This document shows positions 41,894 through 50,525 of a stretch of 64,000 nucleotides of DNA, piece by piece. Position 1 is the first letter of the stretch. Every line of letters starts with the position of its first letter. Source of the DNA: an uncultured Eubacterium sp. (lineage in GTDB: Bacteria > Bacillota > Clostridia > Lachnospirales > Lachnospiraceae); NCBI GenBank assembly GCA_934316845.1, contig CAKRDZ010000018.1:7508-71507 (forward strand), given 5' to 3'. Both the position numbers and the translations under genes were made by a program. Below the pieces are notes generated by a model that saw only the letters and a list, made by a program, of their open reading frames with translations, was not told where the DNA came from and made no database searches.

Positions 41894-43120
41894 ATGACGT
41901 TAGAAGAGGCAAAGAAGAAATGTGAGGCGGCGGGGCAGGAGCATTTGCTGGCATACTACGATGAACTCACAAAGGAAGAGCAGGAAGTACTGCTGGCACA
42001 GATTGAGAAGATAGACATTACCTTACTGGATCTTTTGAAACAGGACTCAAAGGAAGTAGCAAAGGGAAAATTGGAGCCGCTTGGGGCAGTTACCTTAGAA
42101 GAAATCCAAAACGGAAAAGCAGACTATGAGAAACTGGGGCAGGAAGCGATCCGTGCCGGAAAAGTAGGGGCGGTCCTTTTGGCAGGAGGCCAGGGGACGC
42201 GTCTTGGACTGGACAAACCAAAAGGAATGCTGAATGTAGGAGTACATAAAAAACTGTACTTGTTTGAACAGCTGATCCGGAATATCATGGATGTTGTCAA
42301 TGCGACGGGCGCATGGGTTCCGCTCTTTGTTATGACAAGCGAAAAAAATAATAAAGACACGGTAGAATTTTTTAAAGAAAACAACTTCTTTGGTTATAAC
42401 GAAGAATATGTATTTTTCTTTGTGCAGCAGATGGCACCGTCTGTCAGCTACGAAGGAAAGATCTATATGGAAGAAAAAGGACGCATCTCGACCTCTCCAA
42501 ATGGAAATGGAGGATGGTTTATTTCGATGGTGCGTGCCGGACTTTTGGACACGGTGAAAAAACTTGGTGTGGAATGGCTTAATGTATTTTCTGTGGACAA
42601 TGTATTGCAGAAGATCGCAGACCCTGTATTTGTCGGAGCAGTATTAAAGCACAACTGTGTATGCGGTTCCAAAGTGGTTGCAAAAGCAGATCCATACGAG
42701 AAAGTAGGAGTGCTTTGCCTGGAAGATGGCAGACCATCTATCGTGGAATATTATGAAATGACGGAAGAAATGATACATTTGCGTGACAAACAGGGAAAAT
42801 TGTTGTATAATTATGGTGTAATACTAAATTATCTTTTCTCTGTAGCAACACTTGAGAAGATCATGAACGAAAATCTCCCTACCCATATTGTAGAAAAGAA
42901 AATTCCCTATATGGATGCAGAAGGAAACCAGATTAAGCCGGATAAGCCAAATGGATATAAGTTTGAGACATTGGTGCTTGATATGATCCACAAGATGGAG
43001 AACTGTCTTTCATTTGAAGTAGAACGTGAAAAAGAATTTGCACCGATTAAAAATGCAACGGGAGTTGATTCTTTGGAAAGTGCAAGAGAATTAATGAAAA
43101 AAAATGGAATGGAATTTTAG
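41894..43120 (+). CDS. UDPGP-type UTP-sugar-1-phosphate uridylyltransferase (UAP1-like)
   Basis: A 408-residue nucleotidyltransferase of the UDPGP family, which includes eukaryotic UDP-GlcNAc pyrophosphorylase (UAP1) rather than the usual bacterial GlmU or GalU. The nucleotide-binding loop is VGAVLLAGGQGTRLGLDKPK. Other family stretches are ISTSPNGNGGWFISMVRAG, WLNVFSVDNVLQKIADPVF, EKVGVLCLEDGRPSIVEYYE and YKFETLVLDMIHKMEN. It makes UDP-GlcNAc, UDP-GalNAc or UDP-glucose for wall or capsule; the exact sugar is not decided here. Start 41894 has GGAG 6 bp ahead; ATG 41882 would add four residues. The rho gene follows after 26 bp. Confidence 0.92.
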   Translation: MTLEEAKKKCEAAGQEHLLAYYDELTKEEQEVLLAQIEKIDITLLDLLKQDSKEVAKGKLEPLGAVTLEEIQNGKADYEKLGQEAIRAGKVGAVLLAGGQGTRLGLDKPKGMLNVGVHKKLYLFEQLIRNIMDVVNATGAWVPLFVMTSEKNNKDTVEFFKENNFFGYNEEYVFFFVQQMAPSVSYEGKIYMEEKGRISTSPNGNGGWFISMVRAGLLDTVKKLGVEWLNVFSVDNVLQKIADPVFVGAVLKHNCVCGSKVVAKADPYEKVGVLCLEDGRPSIVEYYEMTEEMIHLRDKQGKLLYNYGVILNYLFSVATLEKIMNENLPTHIVEKKIPYMDAEGNQIKPDKPNGYKFETLVLDMIHKMENCLSFEVEREKEFAPIKNATGVDSLESARELMKKNGMEF

Positions 43121-43146
43121 GGATAAGTTTTAGAAAGGACGATGGA

Positions 43147-44961
43147 ATGGATTTTACAAAATTATCATTAAAAGAACTTCGCGAGATGGCGAAGGAAAAA
43201 GGACTCAGCGGGATTTCCGCATTGCGTAAAGCTGATTTGATCGAAGAATTGAAGAAGGCAGAGATTCTTTCTCAGAGTGTGGTTCGCCCGGTAAAACCGG
43301 CAGATATTCTCAACCCGGCAGAACTTCCGGGAAGAAAGTCGGAAGAAAAGTCGGCGGAAAAGCTGGCGGAAAAACCGGTCGAGGAAAAGAAGAGCGAGCC
43401 GGAGAAGGAAAAAAAGGTTTATACGTATGTGCCTTCGCAAAATAACAATTCGCGAAACTATCGTGGAAGAGGCGCATCCTCTCACGGAAATTATCAGAGT
43501 AATTATCAAAACAATAATTACCAGAATAACCACCAAAACAACAATTATCAAAACAATAATTACCAAAACAATAACTACCAGAACAATAATTATCAGAACA
43601 ACAATTATCAGAACAATAATTACCAGAATAATAATTATCATGCGAATTCTCAAAACATGAATTCCCATTATAATTCCCAGGAATCCGTGTCGCATGAAAA
43701 TGCACCGGCGGAGATTGTTCAGGAACATCAGCCATACCGCACGATCGAAGAGGTCATCAAGGCAGGTCTGATCACGATTGCCAAAGACCGGCAGGTGTTG
43801 GATGTGCATCCTGCAGAGATGGAAGAACTGGACAGTGGAATTACCAAAAAAGGAATTCTTGAGATCATGCCGGAAGGGTATGCGTTTATCCGCTGTGATA
43901 ACTTCCTTCCGGGCGACAATGATGTCTATGTATCACCGGCATTTTTGCGGCGTTTCGGGCTGCGTACCGGAGATATTATTGAAGGAAATCTTCGTATACG
44001 TACACAGAATGAAAAATTCAGTGCACTTTTGTATATGACAAAAGTAAATGAGCGTCCGATCACGTATCTGGCGCACCGTAATAAATTCGAGGATCTGACG
44101 CCAATTTTTCCAAATGAAAGAATTCATTTGGAAACAAGCAACTCAGGTGTTTCGATGAGGATGCTCGATCTGATCGCGCCGATCGGTAAAGGACAGCGTG
44201 GTATGATCGTGTCACAGCCAAAAACCGGTAAGACGACATTACTCAAACAAGTAGCAAGTGCGATCACACATAACTATCCGGAGATGCATCTATTGATCCT
44301 TCTGATCGATGAGCGTCCGGAGGAAGTAACGGATATCAAAGAATCCATTGCCGGAGAAAAAGTAGAAGTTATTTACTCGACATTTGATGAACTCCCGGAA
44401 AATCACAAACGCGTTTCCGAAATGGTTATCGAACGCGCAAAACGTCTTGTAGAAGGCGGCGATGATGTCGTGGTACTGCTTGACAGCATCACACGTCTGG
44501 CGAGAGCATACAACCTTACGGTTACGCCGAGTGGACGTACTCTTTCCGGTGGTCTTGATCCGGCGGCACTTCATATGCCGAAACGATTCTTCGGTGCAGC
44601 GAGAAATATGCGTGAAGGCGGAAGCCTTACTGTACTGGCAACGGCACTGGTAGATACCGGAAGCCGTATGGATGATGTGGTGTTTGAAGAATTCAAAGGA
44701 ACCGGAAATATGGAATTGGTGCTTGACAGACATTTGTCTGAAAAGAGAGTATTCCCGGCAATCGATATCCAGAAATCCAGTACGCGGCGGGAAGATCTTC
44801 TGCTTAGTCAGGAGGAATTGGAAGCGGTATATATCATGCGGAAGGCGCTAGGTGCTTCTCCGAATACCGACGGCAACCTGGAGCAGATCATTAATCTGTT
44901 CCGAAGAACGAAAAATAATAAGGAATTTATTGAAACCATAAAAAAAATCAAGCTGCATTAA
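43147..44961 (+). CDS. rho: Transcription termination factor Rho with Asn-rich insertion
   Basis: A 604-residue hexameric RNA helicase that terminates transcription. The Rho N-terminal helical domain (residues 1-40, FTKLSLKELREMAKEKGLSG) is followed by a charged linker and an Asn/Gln/Tyr-rich insertion at about 99-178 built of repeated NNNYQ units. The RNA-binding cold-shock domain (about 205-280) contains GILEIMPEGYAFIRCDNFLPG. The motor domain has Walker A SQPKTGKTT (about 357-365), Walker B LLILLIDERPEEVTD, and the conserved DSITRLARAYN and SGRTLSGGLDPAAL. The motor is intact. The insertion resembles the prion-like domain reported for Clostridium botulinum Rho. It begins the rho-rpmE-DUF1385-prmC-prfA block. 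Confidence 0.96.
   Translation: MDFTKLSLKELREMAKEKGLSGISALRKADLIEELKKAEILSQSVVRPVKPADILNPAELPGRKSEEKSAEKLAEKPVEEKKSEPEKEKKVYTYVPSQNNNSRNYRGRGASSHGNYQSNYQNNNYQNNHQNNNYQNNNYQNNNYQNNNYQNNNYQNNNYQNNNYHANSQNMNSHYNSQESVSHENAPAEIVQEHQPYRTIEEVIKAGLITIAKDRQVLDVHPAEMEELDSGITKKGILEIMPEGYAFIRCDNFLPGDNDVYVSPAFLRRFGLRTGDIIEGNLRIRTQNEKFSALLYMTKVNERPITYLAHRNKFEDLTPIFPNERIHLETSNSGVSMRMLDLIAPIGKGQRGMIVSQPKTGKTTLLKQVASAITHNYPEMHLLILLIDERPEEVTDIKESIAGEKVEVIYSTFDELPENHKRVSEMVIERAKRLVEGGDDVVVLLDSITRLARAYNLTVTPSGRTLSGGLDPAALHMPKRFFGAARNMREGGSLTVLATALVDTGSRMDDVVFEEFKGTGNMELVLDRHLSEKRVFPAIDIQKSSTRREDLLLSQEELEAVYIMRKALGASPNTDGNLEQIINLFRRTKNNKEFIETIKKIKLH
43501..43640 (+). repeat. 15-bp codon repeats encoding the Rho Asn-rich region
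   Basis: About nine near-identical 15-bp units coding for NNNYQ (AAC/AAT AAT TAT/TAC CAR). The multiple-of-three unit allows copy changes without frame loss. Confidence 0.88.
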
Positions 44962-44968
44962 AAATTGC

Positions 44969-44997
44969 TTGCATTTTGTTTCAAAGCGTGGTACAAT
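44969..44997 (+). promoter_or_regulatory. Promoter of rpmE
   Basis: TTGCAT, 17-bp spacer, TACAAT, beginning 8 bp after the rho stop. Confidence 0.7.
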
Positions 44998-45060
44998 AAG
45001 AAAGCCGATTTTGAGAAATGACACATTTTTTAGTAAAATAGAAGTAGTGAGGTGAAAATC

Positions 45061-45261
45061 ATGAGAGAGGGAATCCATCCAGAATATTACCAGGCAAAGG
45101 TTGTTTGCAACTGCGGTAATGAATTCGTAACAGGTTCAACAAAAGAAGACATTCATGTTGAAGTATGTTCCAAATGCCATCCATTTTATACAGGACAGCA
45201 GAAGTCCATGGCAGCTCGTGGTGCGATTGATAAGTTCAATCGTAAATATGGCTTGAAATAA
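45061..45261 (+). CDS. rpmE: 50S ribosomal protein L31 (zinc-binding type)
   Basis: A 66-residue ribosomal protein of the large subunit. The start MREGIHPEYYQA and the end KFNRKYGLK are typical. Zinc-ligand cysteines are present as VCNCGNEF and VCSKCHPFY, so this is the C+ (zinc) form; a zinc-free paralogue may exist elsewhere in the genome. AGGTG precedes the ATG by 9 bp; the longer frame starting at 45052 is not needed. rpmE behind rho is a conserved Firmicute order. Confidence 0.97.
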   Translation: MREGIHPEYYQAKVVCNCGNEFVTGSTKEDIHVEVCSKCHPFYTGQQKSMAARGAIDKFNRKYGLK

Positions 45262-45283
45262 GCAGATAATGAACACATAAAGG

Positions 45284-45326
45284 CTCCGCAAGTTTCTGTA
45301 TCGAAAGGTACTTGAGACCTGCGGAG
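45284..45326 (+). terminator. Possible hairpin terminator after rpmE
   Basis: CTCCGCA and TGCGGAG form a 7-bp stem with a partly paired interior. It is followed by TTGTTCTAT rather than a clean T-run, so termination may be partial. Confidence 0.45.
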
Positions 45327-45370
45327 TTGTTCTATATAAAGCGCAGAGTATCGCTGAATGGAGGCAGAAT

Positions 45371-46414
45371 ATGAAATATTCAGGAATTGGCGGACAGGCA
45401 GTCATCGAAGGGGTTATGATGAAAGGCAGGAGCCAATATGCTGTTTCTGTGCGTAAGCCAGACGGACAGATTGAAGTAAAAGTAGAAAATTATAAAAGTC
45501 TGAAAGAAAAATATGCGATTGCGAAACTTCCGATCTTTCGGGGAATCTTTGCCTTTGTGGAATCCTTGAAGATGGGAATGGGAACCTTAAACTATTCGGC
45601 AGGTTTTTGGGAAGAAGAAGAAGAAAAAAAAGAACGTTCAAAAGATAACCAAAAAACAGATGATTCAAAAACCAATGATTTATGGATGGGGCTGATCCTT
45701 GTGCTGGCCATCGTGATTGCAATTGGTCTTTTTGTATTATTGCCATTTTTTATCTCGGAACGGCTTCATAAGATCATTCCGTCGATTCAGCTGCGAGGTT
45801 TGATCGAAGGCGTGATCCGTGTTGCACTTTTTGTCGGTTATGTAAAAGCAATTTCTCTGCTGGAAGACATCCGCCGGGTATTTATGTACCACGGGGCCGA
45901 GCATAAATGTATCAACTGTATCGAAAATGGATATGAATTAACGGTAGAAAATGCAAAAAAACAGACGATGGTACATAAACGATGTGGTACAAGTTTTATG
46001 CTCGTTGTCATGTTTGTCAGTATTTTATTGTTTATGTTTATATCGGTGCCCAATATGTGGATACGTATGGTGCTTCGTATTTTACTGATTCCGGTAATTG
46101 CCGGGATTTCTTTCGAATTTATAACCCTTGCCGGCAAGTCCGAAAATCCGGTGGTCAATGTATTGAGTAAGCCGGGATTGTGGCTGCAGGCATTGACGAC
46201 GAGAGAACCGGATGACAGCATGCTGGAGGTGGCGATCACTTCGGTGGAAGCAGTATTTGACTGGCGGGATTTCCTGACTCATTATGACGAGGAAGAAAAG
46301 CCGGAAGAAGAGGGCTTTGAAGTAGTCGATGTCGAGGACGAAAACGATGAGATCTTACAGGCACTTGACCGGTATTTTGACGAAGCTGCCGGGACCGAAG
46401 AAAAAGAGCAGTAA
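45371..46414 (+). CDS. DUF1385 membrane protein
   Basis: A 347-residue protein of the DUF1385 (COG3872) family. It starts with the signature KYSGIGGQAVIEGVMMKG and has conserved LPIFRGIFAFVESLKMGM. A charged insert at about residues 78-98 (EEEEEKKERSKDNQK) precedes about four membrane helices. Between them is a second signature, MYHGAEHKCINCIENGYELT, with invariant His and Cys that suggest metal binding, then HKRCGTSF. The C-terminal tail is acidic. It is usually next to prmC and prfA, as here, but its function is unknown. GGAGG lies 6 bp before the ATG. Confidence 0.93.
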   Translation: MKYSGIGGQAVIEGVMMKGRSQYAVSVRKPDGQIEVKVENYKSLKEKYAIAKLPIFRGIFAFVESLKMGMGTLNYSAGFWEEEEEKKERSKDNQKTDDSKTNDLWMGLILVLAIVIAIGLFVLLPFFISERLHKIIPSIQLRGLIEGVIRVALFVGYVKAISLLEDIRRVFMYHGAEHKCINCIENGYELTVENAKKQTMVHKRCGTSFMLVVMFVSILLFMFISVPNMWIRMVLRILLIPVIAGISFEFITLAGKSENPVVNVLSKPGLWLQALTTREPDDSMLEVAITSVEAVFDWRDFLTHYDEEEKPEEEGFEVVDVEDENDEILQALDRYFDEAAGTEEKEQ

Positions 46415-46432
46415 ACTGGCAGGGAGGATGCT

Positions 46433-47317
46433 ATGACCTTACAGGAGTTGTACCGGGAAGGAATCCGGAAGTTGGAAGAAAAGGGCGTACCGGAGGCAGA
46501 ACTAAACGCCTGGTATCTGCTTCAGTCCTGCCTTGGCGAGGAACCTTTTTCGTATACGAGAAGCCGGTTCTTTTTAGAACAGACGGAGCAGGCAGAGCCG
46601 GAGACAGCCACTGCCTATATGGAAAAAATTTCCAAAAGATGTCAGCGCATTCCGCTGGAGTATATCCTCGGTTATACGGAGTTTATGGGACTTCCTTTTT
46701 TGGTAAGAGAAGGCGTGCTAATCCCCAGACAGGATACGGAGATTTTGGTGGAAATGGCGGTTGAAGTCTCGAATGCGAAGAATGTACTTGACTTGTGTAC
46801 GGGATCCGGCTGTATCGGATTGAGCATTGCGGTCTGCGGCACACCAAAGTCTGTGACGATGAGTGATATTTCGGAAACTGCTATAGAGACAGCAAAGCGC
46901 AATGAGAAAAATCTTGAGAAGAATGGCTGGAGGGGCAAAGGCGCGAAACCGGAGATTACCTATAAAATTGGAAATTTATGGAAAGCTATTAAAGGAAAAT
47001 TTGACCTGATCGTCTCCAATCCGCCGTACATTGAGACAGAGGAACTTTCCGGACTGATGCCGGAAGTGATCGAACATGAGCCGCTCCTTGCCTTGGATGG
47101 CGGAAAAAGCGGGCTTGTGTTTTATGAAAAAATTTTAGAAAAAGCACCGTTTTATCTTGAAGACATGGGAATACTTATGGTTGAGACCGGTTACAATCAA
47201 GGCGGGCAGGTAAAGTGCTTATTTGAGAAAAACGGGTTTACCGATATTGAGATAAAAAAAGATCTGGCAGGACTTGACCGTGTAGTGCGGGGAAGACTGT
47301 CAAAGAAAGGAAAATGA
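46433..47317 (+). CDS. prmC: Peptide chain release factor N5-glutamine methyltransferase
   Basis: A 294-residue SAM-dependent enzyme that methylates the Gln of the GGQ motif in release factors. The N-terminal helical domain recognises the release factor (residues 1-80; TLQELYREGIRKLEEKGVPE). The catalytic domain carries VLDLCTGSGCIGLSIAVCG (SAM loop) and the family motif IVSNPPYIE, whose NPPY binds the substrate Gln. It overlaps the following prfA region by its stop codon, a common arrangement in which enzyme and substrate are co-expressed. GGGAGG precedes the ATG. Confidence 0.96.
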   Translation: MTLQELYREGIRKLEEKGVPEAELNAWYLLQSCLGEEPFSYTRSRFFLEQTEQAEPETATAYMEKISKRCQRIPLEYILGYTEFMGLPFLVREGVLIPRQDTEILVEMAVEVSNAKNVLDLCTGSGCIGLSIAVCGTPKSVTMSDISETAIETAKRNEKNLEKNGWRGKGAKPEITYKIGNLWKAIKGKFDLIVSNPPYIETEELSGLMPEVIEHEPLLALDGGKSGLVFYEKILEKAPFYLEDMGILMVETGYNQGGQVKCLFEKNGFTDIEIKKDLAGLDRVVRGRLSKKGK

Positions 47318-47319
47318 TT

Positions 47320-48393
47320 ATGTTTGATAAGCTGGAAGATACGCTTTTGCGTTATGAAGAAGTACTGAATGAATTGAGTGAGCCGGATGTGCTCAATGAC
47401 CAGAGCCGTTATCAAAAATTAATGAAAGAACAGTCTGACCTTGAGCCGGTCGTAGAAAAATACAAAGAGTACAAAAGTGCCAAAGAGGGGATTGCGGATA
47501 GTCTGGCAATTCTGGATGAAGAAACAGACGAAGAGATGAGAGAACTTGCCAAAGAAGAATTAAACGAATGTAAGGCAAGTGTGGCAGAGATCGAACAGGA
47601 ACTTCGGATTCTTTTACTGCCAAAAGATCCCAATGATGAAAAGAATGTTATCGTCGAGATCCGTGCCGGTGCCGGTGGAGATGAAGCAGCGTTGTTTGCT
47701 GCGGATCTGTACCGCATGTACTGTAAATACGCAGAGCAGAATCATTGGAAAGTAGATACGATGAACTCCAATGAAAACGGGATTGGTGGATTCAAGGAAA
47801 TCGTATTTATGATCAATGGTGCCGGTGCGTATTCCAAACTCAAATACGAGAGCGGGGTACACCGTGTGCAGCGTATTCCGGCGACTGAATCCGGAGGACG
47901 CATCCATACTTCGACAGCGACTGTGGCAATCATGCCGGAAGTCGAGGAGGTCGAAGTGGAACTGGATATGAATGATTGTAAATTTGATGTATTCCGTGCT
48001 TCCGGAAATGGTGGACAGTGTGTCAATACGACGGATTCCGCAGTTCGTCTGACCCATATTCCGACCGGAATTGTCATTTCCTGTCAGGATGAAAAATCAC
48101 AGTTGAAAAATAAAGATAAAGCATTGAAAGTACTTCGTGCCAGATTGTATGAGCTGGAGTGTGCCAAAGCACATGATGAAGAGGCAGAAAAGAGAAGAAG
48201 CCAGATTGGAACCGGAGACCGTTCTGAAAAGATACGTACGTATAACTATCCGCAGGGACGAGTGACAGATCATCGTATTAAATTGACGCTTCATCGTCTG
48301 GATGCCATTATCAATGGAGATTTAAGTGAAGTGATCGACAGTCTGATTGCGGCAGACCAGGCAGCCAAATTGGCATCTATGAATGAAGAATAA
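47320..48393 (+). CDS. prfA: Peptide chain release factor 1
   Basis: A 357-residue class I release factor that reads UAA and UAG. The anticodon-like PxT motif is present as RIPATESGGRIHTSTATV, and the catalytic loop reads ASGNGGQCVNTTDSAVRLTH, including GGQ, the PrmC target. Length and the RSQIGTGDRSEKIRTYNYPQ region fit RF1. An in-frame ATG at 47314 overlaps the prmC stop; 47320 has AAGGA at a better distance. The PAS-REC gene follows after 3 bp. Confidence 0.96.
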   Translation: MFDKLEDTLLRYEEVLNELSEPDVLNDQSRYQKLMKEQSDLEPVVEKYKEYKSAKEGIADSLAILDEETDEEMRELAKEELNECKASVAEIEQELRILLLPKDPNDEKNVIVEIRAGAGGDEAALFAADLYRMYCKYAEQNHWKVDTMNSNENGIGGFKEIVFMINGAGAYSKLKYESGVHRVQRIPATESGGRIHTSTATVAIMPEVEEVEVELDMNDCKFDVFRASGNGGQCVNTTDSAVRLTHIPTGIVISCQDEKSQLKNKDKALKVLRARLYELECAKAHDEEAEKRRSQIGTGDRSEKIRTYNYPQGRVTDHRIKLTLHRLDAIINGDLSEVIDSLIAADQAAKLASMNEE

Positions 48394-48396
48394 AGT

Positions 48397-49362
48397 ATGA
48401 CAGAACAAATTTTAAATTTGATCGCAGATCAAATGAACTTACTGATTATGATAAACGAACCGGAAAACCACGCGGTAACTTTTTTGTCTCAAAGTGCCGA
48501 GTGGCTTTTTGGGATAAAAAGGGAAATGGTAACCGGTGCAAAAGATTTGTTTGAAATCTTCCATTTATATGAAAGATTTCCGCAAACTCAGATGTTTTGC
48601 AGGGAATCCCTGCGCCTGACAGTATCGTTTGAACATTGTTTTATGGCAGCGGGAAGTAAAGAACTGACCTGGGTCATGGTTCGTATGGCACCTTGCGGAG
48701 ACGGAAAAAACATTTTACTGATGCAGGATGTGACAATGTATCATAAAATGACAGAACCGAAGAAGGAAATGCACGATCTTCGTGATTCTGTCAATGCTGT
48801 GGGAGGCATGGGCTATATCGCCCGGGAAAACCTGCAGAATCCCGAACGCGTGAGATATTGTCTGCAGCAGATCATGACATTGTATCAGAGACTTCAGTTC
48901 ATGTTAAATCAAAAAAAGGAAAGCAGTTTGGAAGAGCAACCTGAAATTGCAGAAAACGAGCAGGAAAGCCGGAAGAACTATCCGGGAAGACATATCATGA
49001 TCGTGGAAGACAATGATGTCAACCGGGAGGTAGTGCATGAAATCCTGCGGATGTTTGAGGTGGAAGTGGTATGTGCGAAAGACGGAAAAGAAGCGGTCGA
49101 GATATTTGGACAATCGGAGCCGGGGTATTTTAATCTGATCTTTATGGATATTGAGATGCCGGTGATGGATGGAAATGAGGCGACAAAACAGATCCGTAAG
49201 ATGTACCGGGTGGATGCCAAAGTGATACCGATCGTAGCGATGACGGCACATTTGTCCCGTCAGGACATCCGGATGGCACAGGAAGCGGGCATGGATATGC
49301 ATGTTCCAAAGCCGATTGACATACAAAAATTAAAGGAAGTTCTGGAAAAATATTTGAAGTGA
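48397..49362 (+). CDS. PAS - DHp-like - receiver protein lacking a kinase ATPase domain
   Basis: A 321-residue signalling protein. Residues 5-115 look like a PAS domain. A short DHp-like helix follows: MHDLRDSVNAVGGMGYIARE at about 125-144 aligns with the phospho-acceptor box of hybrid kinases, His126 taking the place of the His in SHDIRTPMNA. The next helix (NPERVRYCLQQIMTLYQR) also fits. Where an ATP-binding kinase domain should come, the protein goes straight into a receiver domain: HIMIVEDNDVNREVV with acidic pocket Glu204/Asp205, Asp251 in FMDIEMPVMDG and Lys305 in HVPKPID. It could be a phosphorelay intermediate or decoy, since it cannot bind ATP itself. It starts 3 bp after prfA. Confidence 0.85.
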   Translation: MTEQILNLIADQMNLLIMINEPENHAVTFLSQSAEWLFGIKREMVTGAKDLFEIFHLYERFPQTQMFCRESLRLTVSFEHCFMAAGSKELTWVMVRMAPCGDGKNILLMQDVTMYHKMTEPKKEMHDLRDSVNAVGGMGYIARENLQNPERVRYCLQQIMTLYQRLQFMLNQKKESSLEEQPEIAENEQESRKNYPGRHIMIVEDNDVNREVVHEILRMFEVEVVCAKDGKEAVEIFGQSEPGYFNLIFMDIEMPVMDGNEATKQIRKMYRVDAKVIPIVAMTAHLSRQDIRMAQEAGMDMHVPKPIDIQKLKEVLEKYLK

Positions 49363-49379
49363 AAAGGATAGTGACACGT

Positions 49380-50510
49380 ATGAAATTGAAATGGAAAACA
49401 TGTTTTCGCGCAGGAGTTACAGTGACAGTTTTATTTTTGATCATTCATTATTGGACCGCGATCGCGGCGGGGGTGGAAATTGCATTTCATGCAGCGGCAC
49501 CGCTTGTTACCGGTCTAATGATCGCCTATGCCGTCAATATATTAATGAGTTTTTATGAAAGACATTATTTTCCAAATTCAAAAAAGAAAATCGTGAAAAA
49601 GACACGGACGGGAGTCTGCATTCTGCTCTCCTATCTGAGTTTATTGGGGATCATTGCCCTGATCATCGGTCTTGTCGTGCCGGAATTGATTGATTGTGTA
49701 AAACTTTTGATCGAAAAAATTCCGCCATTGATGCAGAGCGTTTCTGTGGAACTCCGCGGCAACGAGGAAATGACAAAATTGTGGAGTGAACTGGGAAATG
49801 TAAGCCAGACGGGACAGATAAACTGGAAGGAGATTGTTACGAAAGTGGCTGACTGGGCAGCCGGTGGACTCGGAGGAGCGTTTGGAGTCGTCAAAAACGT
49901 GGTTGCCGCTACCTTTTCAACGGCATTTACCATTATTATGAGTATCATCTTCTCCCTCTATCTGCTGACGGGAAAAGACCGTCTTATCCCCCAGGCCAAA
50001 CGGGTGGCAAAGACGTATTTAAAAGAAGCCATCTATCATAAGATCAATTATGTGTTACACACGTTAAATGAATGTTTTCATAGTTTCATCGTAGGACAGT
50101 GTGTGGAAGCCGTGATCCTTGGAAGTCTGTGTGCCATCGGGATGGCAGTGCTGCGCCTTCCGTACAGCGGCATGACCGGGGCGCTGATCGGATTTACGGC
50201 ATTGATCCCGATCGCCGGGGCGTACATCGGAGGCGGCATCGGCTTTTTGATGATCGCGACGGTTTCGCCGATGAAAGCCATTATATTTGTTGTTTTCCTT
50301 ATTATTTTACAACAATTGGAAGGACAGTTTATTTACCCACGTGTGGTCGGAGCCTCTATCGGACTGCCGGGGATCTGGGTGCTGGCAGCAGTGACGATTG
50401 GCGGAAGTGTAATGGGGATCGGAGGAATGCTTTTATTTGTTCCCCTGACTGCAGCGGCATATAAATTACTGCGGAATGATGTGAAAAAGAGAAACGCAGG
50501 GAAAGAGTGA
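49380..50510 (+). CDS. AI-2E family transporter, second copy
   Basis: A 376-residue membrane protein of the PerM/AI-2E family with about eight hydrophobic segments. Signatures are LVTGLMIAYAVNILMSFYER near the N-terminus, and IGFTALIPIAGAYIGGGIGF plus QQLEGQFIYPRVVGASIGL in the C-terminal half. It is related to 26681-27880 but clearly diverged. The ATG at 49380 has AAAAGGA upstream; a GTG at 49359 overlapping the previous stop has no ribosome site. It lies in the same close-packed run as prfA, the PAS-REC gene and the GTPase-NYN gene, so it is probably co-transcribed. Substrate unknown. Confidence 0.92.
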   Translation: MKLKWKTCFRAGVTVTVLFLIIHYWTAIAAGVEIAFHAAAPLVTGLMIAYAVNILMSFYERHYFPNSKKKIVKKTRTGVCILLSYLSLLGIIALIIGLVVPELIDCVKLLIEKIPPLMQSVSVELRGNEEMTKLWSELGNVSQTGQINWKEIVTKVADWAAGGLGGAFGVVKNVVAATFSTAFTIIMSIIFSLYLLTGKDRLIPQAKRVAKTYLKEAIYHKINYVLHTLNECFHSFIVGQCVEAVILGSLCAIGMAVLRLPYSGMTGALIGFTALIPIAGAYIGGGIGFLMIATVSPMKAIIFVVFLIILQQLEGQFIYPRVVGASIGLPGIWVLAAVTIGGSVMGIGGMLLFVPLTAAAYKLLRNDVKKRNAGKE

Positions 50511-50525
50511 AAGGGGCATCATCAT

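Noticed and set aside
43168..43809. Long minus-strand frame opposite the Rho repeat region
   Set aside because: It is the antisense image of the NNNYQ codon repeats (poly Ile/Val/Leu) and has no start signals. The sense frame is a complete Rho.
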